DNA of 64,000 nt from Pyrocephalus nanus (GCA_038380795.1 CM076269.1:930001-994000); one strand, 5' to 3'; shown: positions 24,355 through 37,618, numbered from the stretch's first letter. A program made the numbers and translations. Notes: a model not told the origin generated them from the letters alone.

Positions 24355-27300
24355 AATTATGTTTCGGTTACAACATATTAGAGGTCTTAAATAATGATTT
24401 ATCTTTTTATTTTCACATGAATTTAGAGTGGAGTTTTTAAAGAGTAAAGGCAAAGATGTGCTTTTCATCTCTCTCCTGCTCACGAATGAGAAACTCCTCC
24501 AGAGAGCCTGTCTTCTTTTCAGTCTTGTTCTTGGCTGCTTGAACACAGCCTGTGTAATTGTGCTGAACTCGTGGTGTAGCCAGCTACCACTGAAATCCTC
24601 AGATCTGTTCTGCCAGTGCTTGCCTGACATCTTGTGAAACTGCTCTATTTTCCTTTTGATTACAATGCACCCAGCCTTCCAGTGCTTTCCCAATTAACAT
24701 TTGTCAAAAGCATCTGCAATCACCAGCACAGGTGTCAGGCAAGGCCTGCTGCTGAATCAGGTCCTGGGGAATGGGGAGATGGTGGGGATGGAGAACAATG
24801 CAGGGACAACCAATTATTTCTATCCATCCCCTTGTGCTAATTAGTACATATTTAATCACTGAAATGTGCATTGGCATTGCTGTGACTGCAACTCAAACCC
24901 TACAATGTTTAGGACAGTTTTGTCTCAGGAGCAAAACACCCTTGTCAGAACTCATAACAACATTCTGAAGTTCAGGGCCGAGGTAAAAACTTTCAGAACT
25001 TATTTTGTGTTGCGCCCTGAGCTAAAATAATCCCACTGTCATTATGCAACTTCAGGTAGAACAATTTTCATGCTATCCATTAAAATCAGTTTCAAAGCCT
25101 ATCACCCACCATTCAAAAATGACCTGCACAGCACAGTAGTACTACATACACAGAAATACACTTTTAATCTCACGTTTTAGGAGAAGGACTTCAAACCACC
25201 TCTCTCAAAAGAAACCCTGGAAAAATTACAGATAACTTCTAAGAGATTTTCTCTTGAATTAAATTTTAAAAAAGAAGAAGTCAGCATATTTAAGAATGTA
25301 TCAGGAAACTTCAATCAGTGCTTAAAGTCTGGGAAAAAAAGGTGGTTGAAAAAATAAGAAACAAGTAAATGCATCACTTCAAGGAATGTATCTAGCTTTT
25401 AGAGGGCAGCTCATTTTCCTTTTAATGACCTGTGGGAACTTTAAGGTGCGAGGCCACTGTCCTGAGCTGCCAGGAGACACGTGACAGCTGCCACCATGCA
25501 ATAGGAAGTAAATCCAAAGACTCAAATTGAAGGTAATTAATTTACATTTGTTTCATGCAGCTCCTAACAGCTGATTTAAACAGTTATGCATGCTATCTGT
25601 TACTAAAAATGAAGACACCACTGGAGTAAAACTTAACACCTGCTTAACAGTGTGATGTCTATAAAAACCATAACACAATTGCCTAGGACAGCAGGGGAAT
25701 AGTAACTTCCTTTCCCCAACTGACAGTGAAGAGTAGATTTAGACAAGGCACACAAGCTATCCTGTATTTCTTGCCAACAGGTTTCTATTCTAGGCAGGCA
25801 TTACATAAGTTTTTAAAAAACTAAACCAAGCCAAATCAAAGAATTCCTCACCCAAAATACAACCCGGATCTCAGATTTACAGTTGTGTTGAAATGCCCAG
25901 ATGATGTGGCACTTCTGAAAACACCAATGGCTCCATCCTCACCTCTGGCATCCAGGTAATTTTAGGAATCAGCTGCATGGATTTTTCAGTTAAATGTACA
26001 CTCTTACAGGTCAGGTGTTTCGATGTATTTGGATACATGAAAATCTATGTGCCCACCTTAATTTTCCGGAGGTTGTCACACCCTGAGCTGCTCTGGAAAG
26101 CCACGGAGATCAGAAACCTGTGCAAATCACCATTTTCCTTCCCTCTGTTTATTACTGCTGCGTGCCTGTTTTCATGCTTCAGTGAAGAGCAGGGAAGGCA
26201 CTACGACTCACCTAATTACCTATAGGTTCCAGCTATTATGCCAGCCAGTACTCCACTGACCCTGCCAAATCCATTTAGCTGGAAGCGAAATGTTTACACA
26301 GCCATTTAAAAATTTACACCCTGAAAACAACAACAGATATGACAGAAAAATTAGCAAAATACCTATGGTTAAGAAATGTGCTATCTGGTCCCCACTGTGC
26401 TGTCCTTACTCATACAATCACCCTCTCATCAGTCTGCAGTCTATCAGATTTGATATAATAGTACAGGCGTAATTTACTCCACAATTTGCTGCACGACTTT
26501 GTCGTAGATTCTTGGTGTTGCACTAATTTTCTATTATTTCAAGCCCCTGGTGATACTACTGTCCAAGTTTCTGTTCTGTCCACACTCACCACAGCCGTAT
26601 TTTCCTGCAGTGACCCAACAGCAGTTAATGATGGGTATCATGGTACAAAAGGGGAGACAGTTTCAGTTTGAACAGTTAGCACAAACTGGGATGGATGTAG
26701 ATGAAATCTCTCCTTAACACACTAACACAGAACAAAAGGATTTGTCTTCTTTTTGTTACCAAGGAAACCTTACAATGTAATGCACATATTCACTTTTTAG
26801 AGGGAAAATTCCCTTCATTCTTCCTGGTCTTCTAACTTAAAATTCTTCAAAAATTCCGATTTCAGCAAGGATTCATTTGGACCACTGGTACCTCCTGCAG
26901 AAAGAATGTACCTGGACACATCCACTAAATTTGCCAAGGATATAAAAACTGGGGGCTGGATGTTTTACACGTGGCATTGTCTTGGCAGGCCCCTTGTAAG
27001 TGCCAGCAGACACAGGAGGGTCCCCTGGAGAAAACCTCAGCTGGGGCATTTGCTCAGCATCAGATGTGCAGCCCTGGCACTCAGCAGGGTCGGGGTCACA
27101 CTGGACTCCATGAGCTCCAGGGGTTTTCCAAGGTTCTGTGACACCTCTGTGGACTAAAATTTTCATGAGAAGTGAGAAGAAAAAAACAACATAAAAAGAA
27201 TGAGGAATTGGAGTGCAAACTCTACGTTTTCAGAAATCTGAGGAGTCCTCCTGAAGGCTGAGAAAATGAGGATACAGGGAGCATGTAACACGGACAGATG

Positions 27301-30024
27301 CAAGAGGAGAAAACGGTGTGGGTTCGCAGCAAGGGCAGAGTCAACATTAGGTTAATTATAGTGGTATTTCAGAGGTTTCACCAGGCAGGTTTAAAAATTA
27401 AAGAAACAGAGAAAACAAAGCCAGGTTTGAGGACATGGATGGGCCTATGTTTTGGCAATGGGAGCAAATGTATATTAAAAGTGCAACTCAAGTATGACAA
27501 ATTCATCTTTGTTGTAGGAAGAAAAGACTGTTGTTTTTGAAGCACTCTGTAGCTGGATTTTATGGTGTAGACAAGAACTGAGAGTCAAGACAGACAGATA
27601 GGGAAAAAAATAAAAATCAGTACGTGTCTTATCTGTCTTTATTTCTCCCATGATAACAGGTAACACAGATTAAACTGAGTTTCCCACCATGGTCCCAAGT
27701 TAACCATTTGAAAAGAAAAGGCCACGACTTCCAATTTTGACACAGTGACCTTGTGACACCATTAAATACTTGACATTAAAGAACCATTACAAACAACACT
27801 AAAAGAAGGTTCTTGTGGTAGGTGACCTAAAGAACGTTATCCTAACACCTATGCTGAGATCAAGAAATCTGAGTAGAGCACAAAAAACCCAAATCAAATC
27901 AGAACAAAAGAAACACAAAAATGCCCTTTATCAAATGTGCTGGAAAACTGATCTAATTCCACAAGATAGAAAATCCAAATGTTTATTACACATATGGATC
28001 CTCTGTGTAACAATCAAAGGACTGATCTTCAATTTATATAGACTTTATGCTGAAACAAAGAGGAACTGGCCATATATAGAAATAAATACAGAAGTAGAAA
28101 CTGTACAGAATTTCTTCTTGCTTTTATAGCAGTACATCTCAAGGACAATTATGTTAGATAATCTTTCCTTTCATTTAGTCGTTTTTAACTACAGGCAATT
28201 GGCTTAGGCAAAAGAGGAAATGAACTGAAACAGAGTCTTAGATCTGCTATTTACAGACCCATTCAAAATTAAAATATTGGGTATTGGCTTTATCTAAGGA
28301 AAAATACCGTTTGTGGATATATGCATCACATGTTCAAATAAACCCAGTTCTTCATATGGCTTCTATATTTTAAAAAGGCCAAAATAAAAAATTATCTGAT
28401 GTCCTAATGCATTTAAACTCATAACTTACTCAAATATTCCTTCTCTGTCTTCATGGGTGAATGGGCAAACAGCTCAGATAGAGGCAAGCACCCTGCAGTG
28501 TGCCCTGGACAACAGTCCAGGTCTGGTTGGAATAAACCATTTCTCCTCCTGCCTTGCATGCAAGCAAGGAACCCAAGGAACAGGAAGGGCTACTGGGGGT
28601 GCCCAAATCTGTTCCTGATATTAGATGGGATGTGGCCAGCACATGCACTGTAACTTAAGATCTTGGAGACTCTCACATAATAAAAACATTCTGAAATGTC
28701 TTACTGGAGACCTTTGGAGGTTTACCAAAGCAAAGGAAGGATTCCACAAAGCCTTTTCTCTCCCTGCTCTTCCTTTACACTTTTCTTCCTTTGCAATGAT
28801 TTAAAGATCAGCTTTTGTCACATTCATGCAGCTGCCTGAACTGCAAAAGCTACTTAGAGCCAGCACCTCCATTTTCTCCTTACTCTCAAAGCTTTGTGGA
28901 ATTTAAAATGCATCTTGGCCTCAGCTAAACCGAATGAAAAGTGACATGCATGAGAATGTATGGAAATGAAAGCTTTAATTTTTTTCTAATTACAGAGGTG
29001 GTTATCTCTGTGCTAAGAGCAGCCCCAAAGCCTCCCAGAGGAAGAGAGAGCAAAGCTGGCCAGGATGCAGCCACAGCTCAGTCCCCAGACCCCTGGAACC
29101 TCCCTGAGCATGGCTGTGTACTGCCAGGGAGGTCTGCAGGAGACTGACTGGGCAGATCTCTGGAGATCACAATGAACTGGCTCCAAACTGGCCTGTTCTG
29201 CTGCCTCTTCCACAGCTTTGTACCTGGAAAAGCTGTGTGGACGTGGATATAATTGTGTGCACATTACAGAGCTTGCACTGCTGTGCATGAATCAGCTCTG
29301 CAGAGGCAGGACAGCCACTTTTCATGTGGAGGAACCATTATTATTGCTTCTCTGAAGTAGAAAAAACGGCTGCTAAACATGCATACCAGTTAGATGAGAG
29401 AAGTGAAGTATTACCTTCATTGCTAAAGCAGCTTATCAACATTCAGCTCATTGCTGCATACATCTTCTGCCACAGAGCATTTCTCCTGGTATTTACTCCC
29501 CTCTGTAGATGTTAATATGTGGCTGTACCCATTCACATCATTTTTAGGGCTTTCTGAGACCTAAAGACCTCTGGTTTTCTTTCCCCTTTTGGCAGGTGGT
29601 ACCTTTCCTTTTAGGTAGTAGTTCTAAATTCTAGTGGCCTGAAATGTAAGGGACTTACTGAGAAACCCACTGAAAGGATGTCAGATAATCCCGTCCAACC
29701 CGACATCAGACACTGTGAAAATAAGGCTGCAGAAAAAATACTTATGCTGGGTACTGCACATTAACCCCACCCATCTCCTGTGGGGCCTCCCAGCACACAC
29801 CACACACCGCTCTCCTCTGCTGGCACCAACAAGTGAAAAGGTCTGCGAGTGTGCTGTGATCAATTCAGAAGGCAGGTAACACCGAGGGGATGGGAACAGC
29901 TTCTGGCTCAGCATGAACCACCCTGCACTCAGCTCAGCTACACAAGTCACACTGACTGATGGTATAAAGCAAAGAATTCCTCAACTCATTCTCAAACACA
30001 GAAAAGCTACACACTTGTAAAAAA

Positions 30025-30030
<6 letters not shown>

Positions 30031-30055
<25 letters not shown>
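30031..30055. repeat. A25 homopolymer
   Basis: Twenty-five A on the plus strand (T25 in the ADGRL2 transcript), about 226 bases after the olfactomedin exon donor. No retroposon body was recognised. Confidence 0.9.
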
Positions 30056-30280
30056 GAAAAGCAGGAGCCTGTAAACCAAATAAAGCAATTCCATTTCTCT
30101 TCACAGGTTCTGCAAATTTGTCTTGGACCACTGTAACGCCGCACTGCTCAGCACGGTGCAAACAACCCCTCCTTGCCCTTCTGCCAAGAGCTAAGCCTAA
30201 GACCAAAAATATTTTAACACGGTTCTCAGAATGGAAACACAAAGAGATTAAAAACGAGAGGAGAGAAAAGAGATGCTTAC

Positions 30281-31081
30281 CTTGGGCAGGATCCGGTGGG
30301 CCGAACTCCAAAGAGTATCTCAGGATGAAGTTGTTATTCCACACGTACAGCTGGTTGTCCCTGGGGTTGTAATCCACTGCGGCGATGTACTGGTACTGGT
30401 TGGGGAAAGGGATGTCCACGTGCTCGCCCCTGCTCAGCCTGGTGTTGTAGATGTAGTCGATGGCGTTGCGGCCGGTCTCGCTCTCGTTGTCCTGGTACAC
30501 CGAGCGCACCACGTACAGGACGCCGCAGATCATGAAGGCGTTGGACGCCGCCCGCTTGTCGTATGTGGTCTCCCAGGTGGCTTCGAAACGCAGGGTGTAG
30601 GGGTTCAGCTGGCTGATCACTATCATCCCGTTGTTCTGCTCCGTGGCGTAAATCACCCACAGCCCGTTTTCATCAACGGCCAGGTCAATGTCAGTCTTTC
30701 CTCCCCACCGGTACGGAGACGTGTCATGGTAATTGGCGTAATTGATTATGGCCTCTCCGCTCTTAATTCTAGTCCTCAGGTCGAATTTCACTATGTTCCT
30801 AGTTCTCTCCTTGTTAAAAAAGACAGCGCCATCGTACACGACAAAGCCGGTACCATCCACTCGGTTGGGCAGTTTATAGGTCGTCTGCTGGCGCCCGTTC
30901 TGGAAGTCCTCCAGAGAAGCATACTCTATCAAGGTATCGGTGCGGTACGGGGTCCATGGCATGAAGTATATTTTATCTGCAGCCTGCAGAGGGTCCTTGC
31001 ACCAAGCACCTGCTTTTTGTTCGGCTTCGTATAAATACGGTGAGTCCACAATTGCCTTCAACGTCCCCGGGCAAACAAAAA
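30281..31081 (-). CDS. ADGRL2: ADGRL2 olfactomedin-domain exon
   Basis: One 801-nt exon (267 codons, phase 1 in and 1 out) coding for [10 protein letters not shown], a short linker, then the complete five-bladed olfactomedin propeller from about GAWCKDPLQ to [13 protein letters not shown]. The disulfide cysteines lie in AWCKDP and [10 protein letters not shown], and [10 protein letters not shown] and SNAFMICG are the segments that line the internal metal site in family structures. This domain is the main FLRT-binding and a teneurin-contacting module. The acceptor is ctgctag and the donor gtaagcat. The exon is clearly richer in G+C and CpG than its introns, especially at 30400-30560. A long open frame on the plus strand over 30273-31034 is its antisense shadow. 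Confidence 0.98.
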
Positions 31082-32037
31082 CTAGCAGTCACAGAGAGAA
31101 GTAAGACAAGAATTATGTCAAATTAAGACTGTCTCATAGTGAAAGTCAAAAAAAAAAAAAGAAAAAAAAAGTAAGGAAAAAAAAAAAAGGTAGGTAAATC
31201 ATAATGACTGTGGCAGGAAGAAAAAAAAATCCATTTAATTGGCACTAGATTACACCTTATGTTATAATTAATGCAATTATCACCCTTTATCATCCACTTT
31301 TCTTAAAGTTACCATGTTCTTGCTGTACCAGTATGGAAAGTGGATGGGAAGTGTTTTCACTAGTACAGACCAAGGCTCAATGGCATACACAGACAGCTGA
31401 AAACGTAGAGCTACTCTCGCGTTTTTGTTTCAGACTTTTAGTGAGTGCGGATTTAACGCTCCAGAGCTTTTAACTGGTGTGCAGCAGTGCGCTAGGTCAT
31501 TTCAGTCCAAAAAAAAATCACATCGACTTGTTTAGAACTTTAAGAAGTGGTGAGGCTGAAAAAGGAGGGGCCTCGATTAAAAATAAAGGAACAAACCAAA
31601 TCATCAGGTATATAGAGGAAGCAATTAGGAGCAGAGAAAACAAAACACAACCAAAGCAATGAATGAAACAGACCAGGAAACCCTGTAACCATGGCATGCT
31701 ATGGAGAGGGTTCTGGAAGCCAGGCAAGATGACACTTGATTAACAAGAATTTACCCAAGGGTGAGAGAAAGAGAGGGAAAGAAAGACAAAGAGAAAGGGA
31801 GAGAAAAAAGCAAGGGAGTCTTCCCTCCAGCCCAAGTACTTCAGACACTATACCCCGCCACCTACTTTAAGCAGCCAAGTCACTTTATTGCAAACAGTCG
31901 ACTTCTTTATGAGGTGTACTTATGAGATCCTGCTGATTATCATAATATAAGAGTGTTGTGGGGAGGGGAAGGGAAGAGGTTAACATCCATAAGGCACATA
32001 ACAAGGAGCTGGGGTTTGGACTGTATACGTTATTTAC
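31082..32037 (-). other. ADGRL2 intron between KVEQK microexon and olfactomedin exon (0.96 kb)
   Basis: Short intron whose transcript strand is rich in long T runs (31149-31189 on the plus strand is almost all A) and in C/T tracts (about 31755-31815 purine-rich on the plus strand). Such tracts are possible PTBP1 binding sites next to a regulated microexon. This is inferred from composition only. Confidence 0.7.
31149..31189. repeat. A-rich run (pyrimidine-rich on transcript)
   Basis: Three A runs separated by single G, GT or GG bases. On the transcript this is a long U-rich tract about 70 bases before the olfactomedin exon. Confidence 0.85.
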
Positions 32038-32052
32038 CTTTTTGCTCCACTT
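32038..32052 (-). CDS. ADGRL2: ADGRL2 15-nt microexon KVEQK (splice site A insert)
   Basis: On the minus strand the sequence is an AG acceptor (ttaaaatag), then AAGTGGAGCAAAAAG, then a donor gtaaataac. In the phase set by the preceding exon (1) it reads K-V-E-Q-K and hands on phase 1 to the olfactomedin exon. KVEQK between the lectin and olfactomedin domains is the known latrophilin splice insert SSA, reported for latrophilin-1 to weaken teneurin binding. A UGC sits 9-11 nt before the acceptor AG, after a T-rich tract, the layout described for SRRM4-dependent neuronal microexons. It is too short to be found by ORF or standard gene prediction. Confidence 0.93.
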
Positions 32053-35000
32053 CTATTTTAAGCATCGGAAGAAAAATAAAAAAGCGCAAGGAAAAAAGAA
32101 AGAAGATTAACATAAATTGACTATTAATCTAAAAGATTAAATTAGTAACAGACGCTAAATATAGGGAGAATAAGAACTGCACTATATTGGATAAAGAGAA
32201 ACAGACAACAGGATAACCTAGCAGGAGAGAGATTCTACGGTTACACAAGTGAACATGGATCGATCATTTTAGTAGATTAAGGAGGCAATACAGATATGTT
32301 GGCATGTAGTTTCACTTAGTGAACCTGAATAAATAATGAAGACTTTACTAATGCATGCTATACACACTCTTTTTTCTTCTAAAAATATAATGCTATCAAG
32401 TTGGGCTTTAAGTGACATATTAATTTATCATATGTGTGCGAGTGCACATATACAAATTGTATTAAATAATTAGAAATACAAAATTCAGTATATTAATTAT
32501 ATAGGTTTGCATATGTGCTTATTAATCTCCCCCCCCCATCTTTGTCCCAGACATCCCTCTGCTTTTCTTTCTTGTAAAGAAAGCAGCTTGCACACTTTGG
32601 CTCTCCTTAGGCTTTATACTATTTGTTTTCCTGAACGTTAATCTTGAGAACTTTTGCCACTTCCCAGTTTATAACTGCAAAATCAGACTAGAAGGAATAA
32701 GCAAAAACATCTAGAAAAAAAGAAGCAAAAGCACAGTAAGCAAGAGGAAAAGAGAGGAAAAAAAGTAACAATTAGCTCATTCAGATATTCTCCAGCATCA
32801 TCGATTAAGCCCACAACAGCAAGCCAGTATGCAAGGACAGCCACACTGTGTTTAAACAAACATCCATCCTGCCACCACACATGGAACACATAAACCCAAC
32901 CCAATTAACAAAGTTATATTACTACAGCAATTTTTCCCCCAGGAAGTTTTAAGGAACTTACAGAAAGATATATAGCTGAAGCCCAGCTAGTAAATAGCTT
33001 TTCAATAATTATTTGCAATAAAACCCATTTCATACACTCTGTGGCCTTTGAAGTGTGCTCCCTCGGTTTCACAAAATGACCTGGAAAATGACAGATGTAC
33101 CAATCCGTGTAACAGCAGCTGCTGATACCAAGGAACTGCATCAAAACTATTTGCACAGCTCTTACATTTGCGGTGTTACAGCGTTATCCCACAGAATGCC
33201 TTTGCATGTTTCCCAGGGAGTTTGGGATTTCAGTTCCATTTAACGAAATTGCATAAGATTATCCTGAGAGAATGGTATTGGCTCATCTGATCTAGTGCTT
33301 CTTCAGGAAACAATTCCATAACTTTATGGGGGAGCTGAAGGGGGTTAATATTTTCAAAATGAGCAGTAGTTTTCCTGGCTTTTGTACAGTTACACATCTT
33401 TAGGTGAAATACTTGTTTTTCTGCAATTTGTAATTCTTGCAGTTATCCAAGTAAACAGAAGATGTATTCTGAGGTGAATTCCTGGGTTTCACCATTAGTA
33501 TTAATGACTTTTGGACGATTCTGTTTGTGAACTTCTATGCATGTGCTTATTCCTCACCAAAGAGCAATATTGATATGGAACCAGCTTAGAATTAGTAATA
33601 GGAGAGGGGGGAAAAGATAGGGATAACTAAAATCATTACTGGCATGTCTGCTCTGCATGCACTGGTGTACAGCTGTACATTTTTCAGGGACAGATGGGCT
33701 TATTGAAATAAACAAATGCTGCAAAGTCCAATCAATACAGAGAGAGAGAGAGAATAAAACACTTTAAAATGTTTTCTATTGAACTCCCGAGTCCAAATAG
33801 GCTTAAAATAAAAATGCACAGATGTACAAAATGGCACTTTTGATGTTCTCCTTTATAAAAGGACTGACTTCTGTTAGTCAAAGTGTCAACATATATTGTG
33901 CAGCATAAGTGAGAGAAATGTCAAGTATAGTACTCTCAATTTCTTTGTAATTTAATCAATAATACTCTTATTTCAGGACAAAGCAATGCCTATCAAATAT
34001 GTCTAGAATTTTGGTGGAGATCCAACTGAGTGTCTCAAAAGTTGGGGGTTTTCTGTCTACACTCTGAGATGTAAAAGAGGAAGCTTTTCATTAAGTACTC
34101 TCAAACTTTTAAGTTACAAAATTAAGTACTTCCAAATGAGCAATGCAGCTATGTATTTCTGAAGGCCAGCAAGACACAGAGGAGCTCATAAACTGCATTT
34201 TGTACAAGGGTGACAGCAACTCCAGCGTGTAAGAACTCCCACCTTGCACCACAAAACCTTTTAGGATTGCTATTTGTCATCCCTCATGGATGGAAAGCCA
34301 CCACAATGAGACACAGCACATTTTGCAGCAACTGAAGATCAGAAAAAGTAAGAACCATGACTGAACTTTGGTTAGAAGGGCTGTGATCACTACACTCCCC
34401 CTTCCCAGGCCCACAGAAGCCTATCCTACCCTCCAACAAGTCTCTTCAGCTGAGACAGCTGCTATTTGCAAACTTAATGATTTCAGTCATTCTGCACATT
34501 TAGACATGGAGCACTGGAACAAGGAAGGAAATAAAAATTTAGATTTGGTAACTGGAGTTTATCAGGCATCAAAAAAAAAGAGACTTGAAAAATAACAGGA
34601 TAGGCTTTTTGGGACAGGGAAGAACGATGGTCAACAATCGAAGCGGCTACTGAAGCACAGTGTGGTTTGAAATCAGACTTCCAAACTGATTTTAGTCTCT
34701 GGCAATCTTTTTGATGACTGGTGGTAATGACAGGTGATGCCTCTTACAGTTGTGGAATTGGGCAGTGTCATCACTGTACAAGCTGCAGTTGACAAACTCC
34801 AAAACTTAAAGACTTTGAAAGACATCCAGAATCCTGAGTTACGACAGACACAGAATTACCCAGTTCAAAGGGCAGGCCAATACAACTGACAGTAAACAAA
34901 AATAAGCATTTTAAAGTTAGAGCAACTACAAGTCAGAGTACAGGGTGGGCCGCGCTGTGGCACTACACTTCTGAAACTGGAAAAGAAAAGATTGCTGGAG

Positions 35001-36683
35001 ATAGCAATACCCAATCGGTAGAACATATCCACACTTCTCTTCCTAAAACAGCATAAAAGATCATGTTTGAACATTATTTGCATTGCACTTTTTCTCTATG
35101 AGCTAGCCTAGTGGAACTGGAAACGTAACTTCTTGTCATTTGACTGACCTCACGGTTTGGAATCAGGTGCACTGCCCTCTTTCTGAGAATTTGGGAATGA
35201 AAATAGCGCTCAAGCAGAAGTGGTCTTTGTGGAACAAAACTTTGGTTAGATTGGGGTAAGACATCACTCCTCAAAAGTGGCACGAGAAGAACAGTTACAA
35301 CAAGCCACCGGTACTACACACAGGAGGAATGGTACTAGGGATCACTGTTTGCTGTGGGCTTCCAATCCTACAAATGGGACAGGGAAAAAAACCAGCAAGC
35401 AACCATTTCACAATGACACAGCAGAAATGAGGAGAAAACAGATGATCTGTGTTTGGCCTTTAGCAAGAGTGAAGGCTCAGTGTGGTGAAGCAGTACAGAG
35501 GAGTATCTCAGTTTCAGGAGACTAAATCTTAAAACTGTGCAGGAAGCAGTACGGACAGTTTTGACACGGCTCTGCCTATGCCAGAACTCATTTCCTTCCT
35601 TTTGGGATATACAACTGTCACCACAGAGTTTTTGCATCTCAGACTTGGCCTGTTTCCTGTACCAACAGAAAATGGGATTTTGGTTAAGGATTACTGCAGA
35701 TCAAGAAATGCACACTTAATAATAACTCAAGGGAAGGATCAGTGCACTGCTCAAATTCCATTGCAAGCACCGCTATCTCTCTGCTGAGTTACGGGATGAA
35801 GCCACTGCAAAGAATGACCTTACAAGAAAGCAAAACCAGTTAAAAGTGTCACATCTGCAGAACTTTTATGAACATGCACACATATCAGTGAAAAAAAGCA
35901 TTAATTACTGCAAGGAAATAAAAAGTATGTCTACAGCTAGAGAACTTTGGCATTAGAAAGGATATTGTGCAAAACTGCTGAAGTAGCCATAACATCACAT
36001 TTTTCTATCTCAATATGATTTCAGTATTTACTTTGTTTTCAGTGAAAAATCCCGTTCTGGCAGCTGATTTAAGGCACAACTCCTATTCTGTCTTAAAATT
36101 AAAACTGAACATTTCTTTCTCGCTCTTTTCCCCTTGGCTCTTAAGAACCCATTTTGAGTAAGTCATTAATGAATTATTCACTCTGAATCTGCGTTCATTT
36201 ATAACAAAGTCCTCTTACAATGTCCCCCAACTGGGTCATTTGCCTGTGAGTGTCAGTGCTGGGTTTGCTGTGCACCCAAAGCCACCACAGCAGCAGGTAG
36301 CCTTTCAAGTAGATCATGATTAGAATTGAAGTCAATTCCTGCTTTACAAGCCTGTGAGCCAAGCCAATTTGTCAGCAACTGGTAGCGGGCAAAAGTACAA
36401 ATTCCTATCTGGCCTATTGAATAGCTAATTTGAGTTTGTTTTCTGGAAAAACAGTAGCCTTAAAAGCCAAACACTTCAGAACACAGACAGACACTTGGCC
36501 AGCATCACACCATGGCTTCCTTCCACACTTTGTGAAGCTAATTGGAGGCCCTAGCCTGCAAGTGCTTTGCATGCATAATGGGTCTGTGGGCCATAAACAT
36601 ATGCTTCTCTTCCATGGAACAGCACTCCAGCTCCGATTGTGAGGGCCAGAGGAAGTGAGCAAGAATAAAAAGATTATACTTAC
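32053..36683 (-). other. ADGRL2 intron before the KVEQK microexon (4.6 kb)
   Basis: AT-rich intron. It ends on the transcript with a T-rich tract, a TGC and the acceptor ttaaaatag. It includes a C9 run near 32529-32537 and a short AG repeat at 33739-33752. No further exon was recognised. Confidence 0.7.
33739..33752. repeat. (AG)7 microsatellite
   Basis: Seven AG units in an intron. Confidence 0.85.
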
Positions 36684-36793
36684 TGTAAGGAACACATTCA
36701 TACTGAACTTCTAGATATTTGTATGTTCCAGGACAAGGATCAGGAAACACATCTGACCCAGTAACTACTATACACTGTGTTCGGTTGTTGCAC
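36684..36793 (-). CDS. ADGRL2: ADGRL2 lectin-domain exon 2
   Basis: 110-nt exon completing the lectin domain. It opens with the base that completes Arg, then [20 protein letters not shown], and ends [14 protein letters not shown] plus one base. Four cysteines and the PCPGTY segment match the end of the SUEL lectin fold. The acceptor is cattacag and the donor is a strong gtaagtat. It leaves in phase 1, so it can join either the 15-nt microexon (giving VPYKVEQKVFVCPG) or the olfactomedin exon directly (giving VPYIFVCPG), and both are in frame. The 18.7-kb intron before it is the largest complete intron in the window. Confidence 0.96.
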
Positions 36794-37592
36794 CTGTAAT
36801 GGGAAAAGAAAGCGAGCTAATTAATTTAAAATTACATTTAATTTGCAAGTTCATACTCAAGTACTACATTCAGTGCTAACTCTCTTCACACTTGGGCAAT
36901 CCAATCCATAAGACAACAAAGTTAATTAATACTAATTAGTCAAAGTCCAAAAAAAGGCTTCGAGACAATATTTTAGTTCAGGCTTTATACTTTTAAATTC
37001 GGAGATCAGGGTTATCTTAAATGCCCCCACTGCAGAGATAGCTGTACCAAGCATATGCTGATTTGATACTACTGTTCAATAAAATGAAAACAAAATGCAA
37101 AGATTATAGAATTGGAAAATGTGCAATTCTGAATAATGTATCATAACACCAATGAATAATTCCTTCCATCTTTAGAGACATCCATACTGCTGAATGGTTT
37201 TATTACATCTCAGAGACATTTTTGTTGTGATTCAAGGAAATGATTTTGGGTGGAATAGTTATTGTGGACAAAGAACATTAGCATTTTCATTTAAATTATT
37301 TTAGGAGCTATTGGTGGACTCCTGTTAGGCTACAGGAAAAGACTGAACATCTGAGGAAATAAGAATAACAGTTAAAAAGAAGAACTGCAAGAAAATTAAT
37401 TAAAATGTATTTTAGAGGAGATTAAGTACTGAAACACATAAATGGTTTGCTTACCAAGGAAAGCAAATGCTTTTTGATACAAAAAAGAACTTTATTACAA
37501 TGCCTCTAACCATGTGGATCTACTGAACATTTTTGAAGGCATTTTTTAATAATAATAATCAAGAGGTTTTAGACTATTAATTTTTCCAGAAT

Positions 37593-37618
37593 AAAAACAA
37601 ACAAACAAACAAACAAAT
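37593..37618. repeat. (AAAC)n microsatellite
   Basis: About six AAAC units. Confidence 0.9.

Larger units (their letters stand above)
23302..30280 (-). other. ADGRL2 intron between olfactomedin and stalk exons (7.0 kb)
   Basis: Mostly AT-rich intron. It contains a perfect 13-bp tandem duplication at 24329-24354, a 25-A run at 30031-30055, and G+C-richer patches at about 23850-24110, 26990-27130 and 29020-29290 whose open frames show no known domain. No exon was recognised. A cassette exon cannot be excluded by eye. Confidence 0.65.

Noticed and set aside
29681..29730. A CR1-like phrase (aatcccgtccaacccgacat ... cactgtga)
   Set aside because: Too short and diverged to call with confidence.
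30273..31034. A 253-codon plus-strand open frame
   Set aside because: It is the exact antisense of the olfactomedin exon, whose GC-rich codons leave few antisense stops.
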